From Blastocatellia bacterium UBA7656 (GTDB lineage: Bacteria > Acidobacteriota > Blastocatellia > UBA7656), in the NCBI GenBank assembly GCA_002483445.1, contig DLHY01000091.1, forward strand, positions 4,232 through 68,231: DNA of 64,000 nt. The letters are read 5' to 3'. The stretch's first letter is position 1. Each line of letters starts with the position of its first letter. Below, one piece after another: positions 25,322 through 33,961 of this stretch. The position numbers were made by a program, and so were the translations under genes. The notes beneath the pieces are model-generated. The model worked only from the letters and a program-made list of their open reading frames with translations. It was not told where the DNA came from and did not search any database.

Positions 25322-26995
25322 TCACTTCTTCGGCGGATAACGTAGAGCATAATCGCTCACTCTCTGACAGGGTTGCAGGTCGATTATCATGCCTGCGTTT
25401 TCGGCTTCGCGGCGAAGATCGGCGCGGGCGGCTACGTCCCACGACGCAGGGCGAATCGTGTCGGCGGTTTCGTCATCCCTGAGCGGGCGGACATAAATCA
25501 GATAGCGACCCGGCGCGATGTTGGTCAGAGCGAACGAGTGATCACTCTGCGCGCTCGTCTCATAAAATCGCAGCGGGTCATCGACGCGCTCGACGGGCGC
25601 AAGATGAATGCGAAGTCGTGCAGGCAGTTTTGCCTGTTCATCCTGCGCGACTACGCGCCCGCGAAGCGATGCTGCGCCTTCGGCAAGGGTGATCGTTATG
25701 CCTTTTACACGGTCGCCTGATTTGATCGCCACTGCGTTTTGCGCGGGATTGATCGCCTGCCCGCCCAATGCGCGAATGCTCACAATGCGCACGAAAAGAT
25801 TTTCATTGACGGGAACCATTCTCAATCTGTACAGCCCCGGCCAGAGGGTTTCGAGCGCGAAGAAGCCCTTTTCATCTACCGCGTTCGCTATGGAAGAATC
25901 GAAAAGAAAAGCGGGCTGATCCTTTGCATCCGCACGACGGTCGCGAAAAACGGCGATCACCATTTCTTCGAACTTCGACGCGCGAGCGTCTTTGCATCGG
26001 ACTTTGTTTTTTGGAGCGACTTCGATCATCACTCGCCCGGCAATCGATCCGAGCGGCGCGAGCCTGAGATCAAGGCCAGTGACATCCGATCCGCGAACCG
26101 TTATTCGTCGGGGTATGGAAGCTGCGCTCGGGTCGTCAGGATCATTTTGAGCTATGAGAAAATAATCGCCGTCTGCCGCGCCATAAAAAGAGAAAGCCTT
26201 GTCGCTGAAGTATTGACTGTCAATCTCACTGCCTGACGAATCGATGAGTTTTACATAAGCTTCATCTGAGTCTGAGCCATTTTTCACGCTGCCTGAAAAG
26301 GAGCCGCTGACGGCGTAGCCGCGTTCGCCGCGAAGACGAATGTCTATCCCGGCAGTCTCCTGCCCCGTTTGAACGCTGACCATCCTCGCGTTGTCTCGCG
26401 TCGCGGAAGGATAAAAAGTTGGCGCTTCGTTTGTGATATGTTTATCTTCATACTCCCCGCCGCTCGTCGCCCGCACAAAATATGACCCGGCTTCAAGACC
26501 GTAAACCCGATAGACGCCGCGATCATCGGTTTCAAACCAGTCGTAAGAGTAAGGCGAGGTCAGGCGACCATCAGCATCGCGGAGGCGGATGGCCGCGATT
26601 TTTCCTTTGATCTCAGGATCGCCCGGTGCGTTGGTCAGTGTGCCTGTTATCACGCCGCCTTTGATCAGGCGAAGCGTGACTGTTTCGCCAGTAAGGTGAT
26701 AACTCTTCGAATCATCGTTTTCATCTTCGACATATCCCGGCGCTCGGCATTCGACCGTGTAGGCTTTGTCGGGAAGGTTGCGGGCTTCAAAGAAACCGTT
26801 TTCATCGGTCACTATTTCACGCTTTTCGTTCTCAGAGCCGCTGACCGGCTCGACATTGACTATCACGAAGGCGAACGGGCGACCTCCCTCATCGATGACA
26901 CGACCTGTTATTGACCCTGTTCGTCGAGGCGACTGAGCGAGCGACACGGAGAGCAGCGCGGCCAGAATAGCAGAAGTGAATCGAATCGATTTCAT
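25322..26995 (-). CDS. Secreted carboxypeptidase-regulatory-like repeat protein (paralogue 1)
   Basis: 557 residues with a signal peptide and a series of beta-sandwich modules of the form GSITGRVIDEGGRPFAFVIV, TDENGFFEARNLPDKAYTV, GVITGTLTNAP, TDDRGVYRVYGLEAGSYFV, GSIAGRVMIE and ASLRGRVVAQDEQ. Such proteins are abundant in Acidobacteriota, are exported, and have no established function; they may bind surfaces or carbohydrates. The gene starts 14 bases after its paralogue ends, so the two share a transcript and probably arose by duplication. Confidence 0.85.
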   Translation of the reverse strand: MKSIRFTSAILAALLSVSLAQSPRRTGSITGRVIDEGGRPFAFVIVNVEPVSGSENEKREIVTDENGFFEARNLPDKAYTVECRAPGYVEDENDDSKSYHLTGETVTLRLIKGGVITGTLTNAPGDPEIKGKIAAIRLRDADGRLTSPYSYDWFETDDRGVYRVYGLEAGSYFVRATSGGEYEDKHITNEAPTFYPSATRDNARMVSVQTGQETAGIDIRLRGERGYAVSGSFSGSVKNGSDSDEAYVKLIDSSGSEIDSQYFSDKAFSFYGAADGDYFLIAQNDPDDPSAASIPRRITVRGSDVTGLDLRLAPLGSIAGRVMIEVAPKNKVRCKDARASKFEEMVIAVFRDRRADAKDQPAFLFDSSIANAVDEKGFFALETLWPGLYRLRMVPVNENLFVRIVSIRALGGQAINPAQNAVAIKSGDRVKGITITLAEGAASLRGRVVAQDEQAKLPARLRIHLAPVERVDDPLRFYETSAQSDHSFALTNIAPGRYLIYVRPLRDDETADTIRPASWDVAARADLRREAENAGMIIDLQPCQRVSDYALRYPPKK

Positions 26996-27009
26996 CTGTC
27001 TGAAAAGCG

Positions 27010-28674
27010 TCAGTTCTTCCGGCTCAGATCAAGCATGAGGTCTGCTTCCAGGTCGGTTTCATTCGTCACAGTGATGATTTTGCTGACGGTCAGAGGCACG
27101 GGCCATTCGCCGTCGCGAGGTCTGGGCACGAGGTAAACATCCAGAGCCAGTTCATACTCGCCCGGAGGAAGGCTGTCGATTGCATATCGCCCGCGAGCAT
27201 CCAGATTCGCCTGCCTCCACCGAGAGCTATATACGGCATAGCCTTTGCCCAGTTCTTTTTCAAGATAGGGGAAATTCCTTTTGGGCTGATCGACGGGAGT
27301 GACCGATACGACCATCCATGCCCCTTCAGGCAGCGAGCCTCCTTCGACGCGAACCTGTCCGCGAATTCTGCCTGAGTAGTAAGCGAGGACGACTCTCACG
27401 CCCGTCACCTGCTCTCCAGGCCGCACATCGATGCCGTTCGGCTGCTCGACCCCATCGCGCTCTACCCTCACTTTTGAAAATCCTCGCGGAGTGAAGACGT
27501 AATCAATCATGAGCTTCACAGGTAGTTCAGCGCGCCGGGTTATTGCGATGTAAAATGATCCGTCCGCATTCACTTTTCTACCCGTGCCGGCGTATTCATC
27601 TCTGATTCTCACCTCAGTCACTTTGGCCAGAATCGTCGGATCGTTCGCGCCTTCCACCACAACTGTGCCGCGGATGCCTGCCGCTCGCAGAGCCTTTATT
27701 TCGATTCCATTTATATCGCCGCCTGATATTTCAAAATCTGCGCCTTCGCTGTAAAAGGGAAACTCTTCGCCGCCGGATAACGTAGCAGTGTAGTGACCGG
27801 GCGCTAATCCATCCATTCGAAACTCGCCCCTCGAGTCGGTTTTTGCGCTGCCTTCAAGAAGCGACATCACTCTTGAACCAAAGCGTACGTAGATTCCAGA
27901 TATAGGCCGTCCTGTACGAGCGTCGATGACTTGCCCCGTTACTGCATAGGATTTGGTGAGCGGCTGCCTGTTTACTTTTATGTCAATGCCGGTGATCTCG
28001 CTTCCCAGTTTGACTTCGATGATATCGGACTTTGACTCATCCTCGCTGCGATAATAAGTTTTTGGAAGCGGCAGGCTACCGAACACCGGCTTTGTGATCT
28101 CTTTTGTCCAATACCCGACGCTGACTTTGTACTGACCCGGCGGCAATCCGAAGGCTCGATACACACCGCGATCATCCGTCTCGACGTTGAGCCTGCGATC
28201 CATCGGTGAAAGCGACCTGTATCTGTATACGTCATCCCCAGGTTCGATGTGAATGCGCTCGCCGATGATCGGTCGACCGTTTGTTTCCGTGACCCGACCT
28301 GTTATGACCCCGCCCGGTTTTATCTCGAAATCGATGCCTTCGAGGCTCTCCCCTTCGGCGAGCGAAACAAACTTGCCTGATGGTGTCTCATCATCCTGAC
28401 CTTCCATAACCAATGTTGGCGCATCGACGGTGATCGAATAATTCCCTGCGGGAATGCCCCTGAGTTGATAATGCCCGCTCTGATCCGTGACATCGCTGGA
28501 AAGGGGTTTATTCCAGATATCTTCAGGTGACGGAAGCGCGACAACCTTCACGCCTCGCGCGGGCTTTCCATCGATAGTCACTGTGCCTGATACCGAACCG
28601 ACAGCGGATTGCGCCCGCGCGCTGATCGCAAAAGGGACTGCGATCAGTAACAGGAAAAGAAATCTTATGCGCAT
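27010..28674 (-). CDS. Secreted carboxypeptidase-regulatory-like repeat protein (paralogue 2)
   Basis: 554 residues, same layout as the next gene: signal peptide (FLFLLLIAVPFAISARAQ), then modules GSVSGTVTIDGKPARGVKV, GVITGRVTETNGRPIIGE, TDDRGVYRAFGLPPGQYKV, VTGQVIDARTGRPISGI, AAGIRGTVVVEGANDP and GRIRGQVRVEGGSLPEG. The start is the ATG with AGGG five bases upstream; a GTG two codons earlier is possible. It precedes its paralogue and follows the Qrc-like module by about 110 bases. Role unknown; cell-surface location inferred. Confidence 0.85.
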   Translation of the reverse strand: MRIRFLFLLLIAVPFAISARAQSAVGSVSGTVTIDGKPARGVKVVALPSPEDIWNKPLSSDVTDQSGHYQLRGIPAGNYSITVDAPTLVMEGQDDETPSGKFVSLAEGESLEGIDFEIKPGGVITGRVTETNGRPIIGERIHIEPGDDVYRYRSLSPMDRRLNVETDDRGVYRAFGLPPGQYKVSVGYWTKEITKPVFGSLPLPKTYYRSEDESKSDIIEVKLGSEITGIDIKVNRQPLTKSYAVTGQVIDARTGRPISGIYVRFGSRVMSLLEGSAKTDSRGEFRMDGLAPGHYTATLSGGEEFPFYSEGADFEISGGDINGIEIKALRAAGIRGTVVVEGANDPTILAKVTEVRIRDEYAGTGRKVNADGSFYIAITRRAELPVKLMIDYVFTPRGFSKVRVERDGVEQPNGIDVRPGEQVTGVRVVLAYYSGRIRGQVRVEGGSLPEGAWMVVSVTPVDQPKRNFPYLEKELGKGYAVYSSRWRQANLDARGRYAIDSLPPGEYELALDVYLVPRPRDGEWPVPLTVSKIITVTNETDLEADLMLDLSRKN

Positions 28675-28792
28675 AAACACCCTGTACTGTCAGCCTGCGA
28701 TTTGAAGCGACAAACCAACGCGCTGCCTTACTCAAAAAAATAGCTGGAGTGATAGGGCGATTATAAAAGCTCAAATCCAGCCGCGCAACCGC

Positions 28793-29494
28793 TCAGTCCT
28801 GTTTGCTGAGATAGATCACTCTCGGTTTGGTTCCGAGGTCTTCAAACAAGCGTTCGGCACGGTTGCTTCGCGAAAGACGAGAGACTTCGCTTTCGGGATC
28901 TGCTATGTTGCCGAAATACATCGCCCGCGTAGGACATGACCCGACGCACGCAGGCACTACGTCGCCGTCGCGCACCGCGCGATTTTCATCTCTCGCTTTT
29001 TCTTCTCCCTTGCGTATGCGCTGAATGCAGAAGGTGCATTTTTCCATCACGCCCGTCGTGCGAATGGACACTTCCGGGTTCAATGCCTTATCGAGCGGCG
29101 CGTCCCAGTGTGGAGCGAAGAAGTTGAAAAAGCGAACCGAGTAGGGGCAGTTGTTCGCGCAATAGCGCGTGCCGACGCAGCGGTTGTAGACCTGCGCGTT
29201 GAGTCCTTCTTCGGTGTGATAAGTCGCATAGACGGGGCAGACCGGCTCGCACGGGGCTTCTTCGCAATGCTGGCAAAGCACGGGGCGAAACTTTACGCGA
29301 ACATCGGGGAATTCGCCTTCGAAATATCTCTCTATTCTGATCCAGTTGATCGAACGCCCGCGCGAAGATCCTTCTTCGGACGAAGGAATATTGTTTTCCA
29401 CTTTGCACGCCACGACGCAAGCTTCGCATCCGGTGCAGCGATCAAGATCGATGACCATAGCCCACTGCGGTTTCTGATTTGCAGTTTCACTCAT
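28793..29494 (-). CDS. Iron-sulfur electron-transfer subunit (QrcC/DmsB-like)
   Basis: 233 residues with four cysteine clusters: CTGCEACVVAC, CQHCEEAPCEPVCP, CVGTRYCANNCP and CTFCIQ with CVGSCP, which would hold four iron-sulfur centres. This is the pattern of the electron-transfer subunit of molybdopterin oxidoreductases and of the Qrc quinone reductase complex. Its ATG overlaps the stop of the catalytic-type subunit by one base (TGATG), so the two are coupled. The membrane NrfD-type partner expected next is absent; the following genes encode unrelated secreted proteins. Confidence 0.9.
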   Translation of the reverse strand: MSETANQKPQWAMVIDLDRCTGCEACVVACKVENNIPSSEEGSSRGRSINWIRIERYFEGEFPDVRVKFRPVLCQHCEEAPCEPVCPVYATYHTEEGLNAQVYNRCVGTRYCANNCPYSVRFFNFFAPHWDAPLDKALNPEVSIRTTGVMEKCTFCIQRIRKGEEKARDENRAVRDGDVVPACVGSCPTRAMYFGNIADPESEVSRLSRSNRAERLFEDLGTKPRVIYLSKQD

Positions 29495-31644
29495 CAGCGT
29501 TTCACCTCCGGGTGTTCGGGCAGCATCGTGCCGAATCTGATCAGTCGTGCTTCGCCTTCGACTTTAGACACCTTCACCTGAACTGTATCGGGACGGCGCA
29601 AGGAGCCGTTCAGATAAGGATTCAACTCGATGACATTCGCTCCACGGCCTTTCGCATAGCGGCCAGCCCCATGACCCTGACCGTAGGCAAGGGCCACAGT
29701 GTCGGGCCTGATCGCGGGATACAAAACCGCAGGCGCGCGAACGCTTCCATGCGACGAAGTGACTTCAACCAGATCGCCATCAGCTATGCCAAGCGAAGAG
29801 GCGGTCTTTGGATTTATCTCCACCCAGCTTCCCCACATTACTGAAGTCATCGCGTCGGGCAATTCCTGAAGCAAAGGGAGATTCGAATGCTCGCCCACGC
29901 CAATCGCCGCGCGTTCGCAAGCAAGCAACGTGAGCGGATAATCACCAGTTGAATCTGCGCTTGCGGAAAGCAGCGAGAATTGAAAAGTCGCTGGTTTGAA
30001 CGATTCAGCCTTGCCTGTCGCTTCGCCCACCCACACGCCTTTTTCAATTATCGAATCCGACGTTTCTTCGCCTCTGCCGGGTAGTTGTTCGATAGCTTTT
30101 CTGACCATCTCTTCCGCCGATTCGAATGCAGGAGAAAAATCCGCGCCGCCAATCTCGCGACTGATCGCTATCAGCACATCGGCTGTTTGTCGAGTATTAA
30201 GTTCCGGTTTCTCTATTGGTCGATTCACTGTTACCGCAACGCGCTTCTCGTCGATGAGCGTGGCGCTTATATCCCAGCTTTCGAGGTAAGTGTGATCGGG
30301 CAGGATCAGATCGGCCAGCGAGGTGGTTTCATCCATAAAAGACGAGAAGCTGGCTATGAAAGGAATTTTTCTGATCCCTTCTGCCCCTCGCGGGGTCTTG
30401 TAGACAGGGTTCGACTGATGAATCAGCAGTGCGCTAAACGCATCGCCGATACCTTCCTTCGACAGCAGGTGTTCCTGAAGCGAATCGATTCTATGTTCTC
30501 CGCTAACATGATCGAGCGGATCGAAATCATCGACTGCGGGCAGCACGACTCCACCCGGCTTGTTCACATTGCCGAGAAGCAGATTGAGATAATTGATCGC
30601 CGTCATATTCTCTCGGCCATGCGCGACCGGGCGAGATGATCCGATTGCAAGCGGTCGCTCTGCGGAGGCGAATTCGTGAGCTATGCGAATGATTTTTTCA
30701 GCAGGAATGTCTGCTTCATCGGCGATCTTTTCAGGAGCGTAGTTTTCAAGAGGCTCGCTCAAAAACTTAGGCTCGGTCGCATCTTTTCTCAAGCCTTCGC
30801 GGATTATCACTTGAGCCATGGCGAGCGCGATCAAACCTTCTGTTCCCGTTCGCGCGGGCAGCCATTCATCGGCATTGGCCGCAGTCATCGACATTCGCGG
30901 CTCGATGTGAACGAACTTTCCGCGAGCCTTTCCCCTCGCGTTGCGAAACTCGCCGTAAGCGAGCGAATACCTCACAGGCGAATGCCACGTCTCGAGAAAC
31001 CGCGCGCCGAACGAAATCAAATAAGTGGCATTGGCTATGTCAAATATGGGCGTGACAAAGCGATTGTAAATTTCAGGCCCCGACTCGGCATCGCCATCAA
31101 GCCCTTCCGCCAGCAGATGCATTCGCAATCCGCTAGGGACGAAGGCTGATGCAAAAATTTCTGCCGCAATCCCCGTCACACCATCTTTTTTCTTCGTGGC
31201 AAATGCAACCGTATTTGCCCCTTTCTGCTCTCTGATCTCGCGCAATTTATCGACGAGCGACTTTATCGCTTCGTCCCACGTTATCTCTTCGAACTCGCCC
31301 GCGCCGCGCTCGCCTGTTCTACGCATTGGCCCGCGAATTCGATCAGGGTTGTAAAGCAGTTGAAGCCCCGCCTGACCCCGCGCGCACAACGCGCCGCGAT
31401 TTACGGGATGCAGCGGATTGCCTTCAATTTTGTTTGCTCTATGCTCGCGCGTTCTGACGATGATGCCGCATCCGGCATCGCACATTCCGCACGTGCTCGC
31501 CTTCCAGTAATCCACTCCCGGCACGTACTCGTCATCAGGTATGAGAGCGGGTATGAGCTTTTCTTCCGGGTGACGACAGGCACTAAGCACGCCCGCGCTC
31601 GTTGCGCCCACGCCGGTCAGGATGATGAATTTTCTTCGGTTCAT
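29494..31644 (-). CDS. Molybdopterin oxidoreductase family protein (QrcB-like)
   Basis: 716 residues. The N-terminus has a Tat-like twin Arg (MNRRKFIILTGVGATSAG) followed by a lipobox-like LSAC. A [4Fe-4S] site is present: TCGMCDAGCGIIV and a fourth Cys in GALCARGQAG. Further segments follow the family fold (FASAERPLAIGSSRPVAHG, NLLLGNVNKPGGVVLP, LPDHTYLESWDISATLID, GDLVEVTSSHGSVRAPAVL). With the multihaem cytochrome upstream and the iron-sulfur gene downstream it matches QrcABC order: periplasmic electrons to or from quinone. Whether it binds a catalytic molybdenum cofactor is not clear. The ATG was preferred to a TTG three codons upstream. Confidence 0.88.
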   Translation of the reverse strand: MNRRKFIILTGVGATSAGVLSACRHPEEKLIPALIPDDEYVPGVDYWKASTCGMCDAGCGIIVRTREHRANKIEGNPLHPVNRGALCARGQAGLQLLYNPDRIRGPMRRTGERGAGEFEEITWDEAIKSLVDKLREIREQKGANTVAFATKKKDGVTGIAAEIFASAFVPSGLRMHLLAEGLDGDAESGPEIYNRFVTPIFDIANATYLISFGARFLETWHSPVRYSLAYGEFRNARGKARGKFVHIEPRMSMTAANADEWLPARTGTEGLIALAMAQVIIREGLRKDATEPKFLSEPLENYAPEKIADEADIPAEKIIRIAHEFASAERPLAIGSSRPVAHGRENMTAINYLNLLLGNVNKPGGVVLPAVDDFDPLDHVSGEHRIDSLQEHLLSKEGIGDAFSALLIHQSNPVYKTPRGAEGIRKIPFIASFSSFMDETTSLADLILPDHTYLESWDISATLIDEKRVAVTVNRPIEKPELNTRQTADVLIAISREIGGADFSPAFESAEEMVRKAIEQLPGRGEETSDSIIEKGVWVGEATGKAESFKPATFQFSLLSASADSTGDYPLTLLACERAAIGVGEHSNLPLLQELPDAMTSVMWGSWVEINPKTASSLGIADGDLVEVTSSHGSVRAPAVLYPAIRPDTVALAYGQGHGAGRYAKGRGANVIELNPYLNGSLRRPDTVQVKVSKVEGEARLIRFGTMLPEHPEVKR

Positions 31645-31655
31645 AGTACTCAAAA

Positions 31656-31750
31656 AGTCTGGAGTCAGAAGTCAGGAGGTGACAGGGAACAGGTTACAGG
31701 TTACAGGCCCGAAGATTTTCCGCCTGTCCCCTGTCACCTGTTCCCTACTC
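31656..31750. repeat. Short-period repeat hairpin (GGTGACA/GGTTACA type)
   Basis: GGTGACAGGGAACAGGTTAC and following units (period 7) pair with CCTGTCCCCTGTCACCTGTT. It shares most of its length with the block before the thiolase stop at 23.9 kb. It separates the multihaem cytochrome gene (stop at 31760) from the QrcB-like gene within one apparent operon. Confidence 0.8.
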
Positions 31751-31759
31751 CGCCCACTG

Positions 31760-32278
31760 CTACCGATGGCAGACATAGCAATCGTTGCTCACGTTTTTTT
31801 GAGCGTGGCAATCGATGCACCAGCTCATCGATTGATTAACTTCGCGTCGCACTCTTTGCATACTGCCGATGTCGCCGTGACACTCCTGGCAACTGACGCC
31901 AGCGCGAATGTGCGGCTTGTGAGTGAAGTATGCGTTGGCTTCCCTTTCGAACCAGTAGACCCTCACCCACGCGGGTTGCTCGCCGCGCGAGGCGAAGGCG
32001 GCGAGCTTCTGCACCTCCGCGCTTTCGGTTTGTATGCTCTCGTGGCAGAGCATACAGGTTGAAATATTCGGGATCGTAGCATGAGCGGATTTGTCTGCAT
32101 GTTCGTGACAGAAAGTGCATTCGAGTCGCGGGCCGTCCTCTTTCGTCACATGCTGCCAGTGGCTATATTCGACAGGTTGGACGGGCGCTTCCGGCTTGCC
32201 GAAAACATCCATCAGAACGAAGCCCGAAACTATTATCACGGCTATGAGCAGTATCAGAGCTTTTGCCAGTCGTTTCAT
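31760..32278 (-). CDS. Membrane-anchored multihaem cytochrome c (QrcA-like)
   Basis: 172 residues. An N-terminal membrane helix (ALILLIAVIIVSGFVLMDVF) is followed by five haem c motifs: CTFCH, CMLCH, CQECH, CIDCH and CYVCH, with further histidines (HWQH, HKPH) as distal ligands. Small class III-type cytochromes of this kind feed electrons into Qrc and alternative complex III-like assemblies. It precedes the molybdopterin-family gene on the same strand with a repeat hairpin in between. QrcA of sulfate reducers carries six haems, one more than here. Confidence 0.9.
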   Translation of the reverse strand: MKRLAKALILLIAVIIVSGFVLMDVFGKPEAPVQPVEYSHWQHVTKEDGPRLECTFCHEHADKSAHATIPNISTCMLCHESIQTESAEVQKLAAFASRGEQPAWVRVYWFEREANAYFTHKPHIRAGVSCQECHGDIGSMQRVRREVNQSMSWCIDCHAQKNVSNDCYVCHR

Positions 32279-32470
32279 CTCTTCATTGCCTGCAACGGGG
32301 CAGGCTCTCAGTTCCCACCGTGTTTTATTTATTGGCCGCCGCGAGACTGCACGGCTGTTGTGGCGGATTGAAACCTTGAGATGATACTACCCGCGCGCGA
32401 AAAATGCACAGCCGTGTTGACAGTCTTCGCTCAAAAAAACGAGGAGAGTCCGGTTGTCTCCTCCGAAAAA

Positions 32471-32503
32471 AGTCTGGAGTCGAGAGTCTGGAGTCTGGAG
32501 TCC
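32471..32503. repeat. Short-period repeat tract (AGTCTGG type)
   Basis: AGTCTGG, AGTCGAG, AGTCTGG, AGTCTGG, AGTCC in tandem (period 7). Same word family as the repeats at 3.84 and 62.6 kb; no clear second arm here. Confidence 0.7.
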
Positions 32504-32528
32504 GTTATTTGGAGTCGTCACCTGTTTT

Positions 32529-32548
32529 TCATCATTTCAAGGCGTCGT
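32529..32548. repeat. Shared 20-base motif, copy 2
   Basis: TCATCATTTCAAGGCGTCGT, differing from 23805-23824 by one base. It runs into GTCGTC-TCT-GACGAC, a small hairpin; the first copy runs into GTTG-AAAA-CAAC, a different stem in the same place, so the structure is kept while the bases change. Confidence 0.65.
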
Positions 32549-32633
32549 CTCTGACGACCGGGATGACTCCTCCGAAAATGTACAGCCGTCGGCCAGCCTG
32601 CTGCTTCCCCGAATTTTCATGCTTTCAGAGTGT

Positions 32634-32654
32634 CAACAGGCTGGCAGCCTGTTG
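32634..32654. repeat. Perfect palindromic hairpin (9-3-9)
   Basis: CAACAGGCT, loop GGC, AGCCTGTTG. The same 9-3-9 layout occurs upstream of ptuA (41561-41581). There is no T tract on either strand. Confidence 0.7.
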
Positions 32655-32698
32655 TACATCCGCGACTCCTCGTTGAAAGTGATGGTGATGAGCGCGGA

Positions 32699-33307
32699 CT
32701 AATCGCCGCCCAAGCGGAAGACGATTCCGGCTTGCGCTCGAATGTTGTGAGTCCAAGCATCGTTGAGACGGACGGGCAGGTAATCGATTTGAAACAGGCG
32801 CACCGCCACGCGCCTGCTCGCTTTAATATCAAGCCCCCCGCCTGCGGCCAGCGCAAAGCCCGTGTCACCGGTCAATCGAGGATCGAGATTGGCAATCTGG
32901 CCAAGCAACGTGGTCGTTCCTGTGATAGAGGACTTCCTCGCTCCTCCGATCAGGACGTGACCGAACGCCGTCCATTTTTCTGTTCGGGCAGAAAGGCGCG
33001 GGCCGAATAGAAAAGTGTGAAGGCTCGTTTCCGCGTTGAAGCCCGGAAGGACGATGATCGGGCCGAACTCTATAGGCGGGATACGGATATGGCCATAGTT
33101 TCCGCTGCTTTCGGCAACCAGTCCAAAGTTCTTCGTCAGGTTGCCCGAAAAGCTAACTCCCCATCCATACAATCCTTCGCGATGAGGAAAGTCGGCATTG
33201 AGGTAAGAAAAACCTCCGAACACTTAGGCGCTCGGATAGCTGTCCTGCGCCGGGGCTGAGAGGGTCGCAGAAAACAACACAGCGATCAATACGAAAAATC
33301 TTCGCAT
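32699..33307 (-). pseudogene. Outer-membrane beta-barrel protein gene with an in-frame stop
   Basis: The frame starts with a good signal peptide, MRRFFVLIAVLFSATLSAPA, preceded by GGAG, reads QDSYPSA, meets TAA at 33224-33226, and continues VFGGFSYLNADFPHREG to the end. The paralogue at 33962-34510 reads QESYPRFELFGGYSYFN at the same place, so the stop falls where a residue should be. Downstream the barrel is complete and ends in NIRAQAGIVFRLG, close to the paralogue (NFRAQIGIVFRFG). A GTG after the stop could start translation but would give no signal peptide. Read as an interrupted gene, unless the base is a sequencing error. Confidence 0.8.
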
Positions 33308-33474
33308 CTTTCAAATCTCCTACGGAAATTTTTATTGAGAGCCGAGGAGGTCTACACGGCAGGAGCGGAAATTCTTTCACGCCCGGCTGCGCGCTCATTT
33401 TCCGTGCGCAACCGTTTTCATACTTGAGAATAGGTCAGAGCGGCAGAGCTTGCAGTTTTTTTACAGTCAAAAGG

Positions 33475-33933
33475 CTATTGTTGTATGGCCGAATCATGAA
33501 AGGCTGCGCGCCGCCATTGTCCGGCCTGTTTGACCCACACATGCGTGAAGCGCAACTGTAATGAGAACGCTTTACCATCGCGCTCCCCTCCACTTGTGTT
33601 ACGGCCAGTGACGACAGCCGTGTTGCCGTAGACGCGGATTTTCAGATCGTCATTGATATATGAGTTCACGCGAAGACGACCCGATTTCAGTTCTGCGTTT
33701 CGAGTCCTGATGTAATCGAGCCACCGGGCTTTATTCAGAGTCCCGCCGTTTGAATTGGTGTGAACATAATCATCCGCGAGCAGCGTCTCCAGCGTCGCGG
33801 CGTCGGCTTCGACGAACGCTTTGCCGAATCGATCAAGCAAAGCGCGGATTTCCTTCTCGGAGCGGCTCGATTGAGCGGGAGAAAAAACCGCTGTCGTCAA
33901 AATCAGAAAAGATATCGAGAGAATTCGTTTCAT
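33475..33933 (-). CDS. Secreted SnoaL/NTF2-like protein (DUF4440 type)
   Basis: 152 residues: signal peptide (ILSISFLILTTAVFSPAQ) and one cone-shaped NTF2-like domain with SEKEIRALLDRFGKAFVEAD, LADDYVHTNSNGG, IRVYGNTAVVTGRNT and LRFTHVWVKQAGQWRRAAFH. This matches the DUF4440 type, which includes small ligand-binding or isomerase-like proteins of mostly unknown role. The start is the ATG giving a normal signal peptide; an ATG four codons upstream is possible. It lies between the two beta-barrel paralogues on the same strand. Confidence 0.82.
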   Translation of the reverse strand: MKRILSISFLILTTAVFSPAQSSRSEKEIRALLDRFGKAFVEADAATLETLLADDYVHTNSNGGTLNKARWLDYIRTRNAELKSGRLRVNSYINDDLKIRVYGNTAVVTGRNTSGGERDGKAFSLQLRFTHVWVKQAGQWRRAAFHDSAIQQ

Positions 33934-33961
33934 GCAAAGACGCATTTGCAATCGCCTGAAG

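Larger units (their letters stand above)
32279..32698. other. Long non-coding interval with several repeats
   Basis: About 420 bases without a supportable gene. It holds an inverted pair CACGGCTGT (32350-32358) and ACAGCCGTG (32408-32416), a GAGTCT-type repeat tract, the 20-base motif shared with 23.8 kb, and a 9-bp palindrome. The right end adjoins the stop of the beta-barrel pseudogene. Confidence 0.7.
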
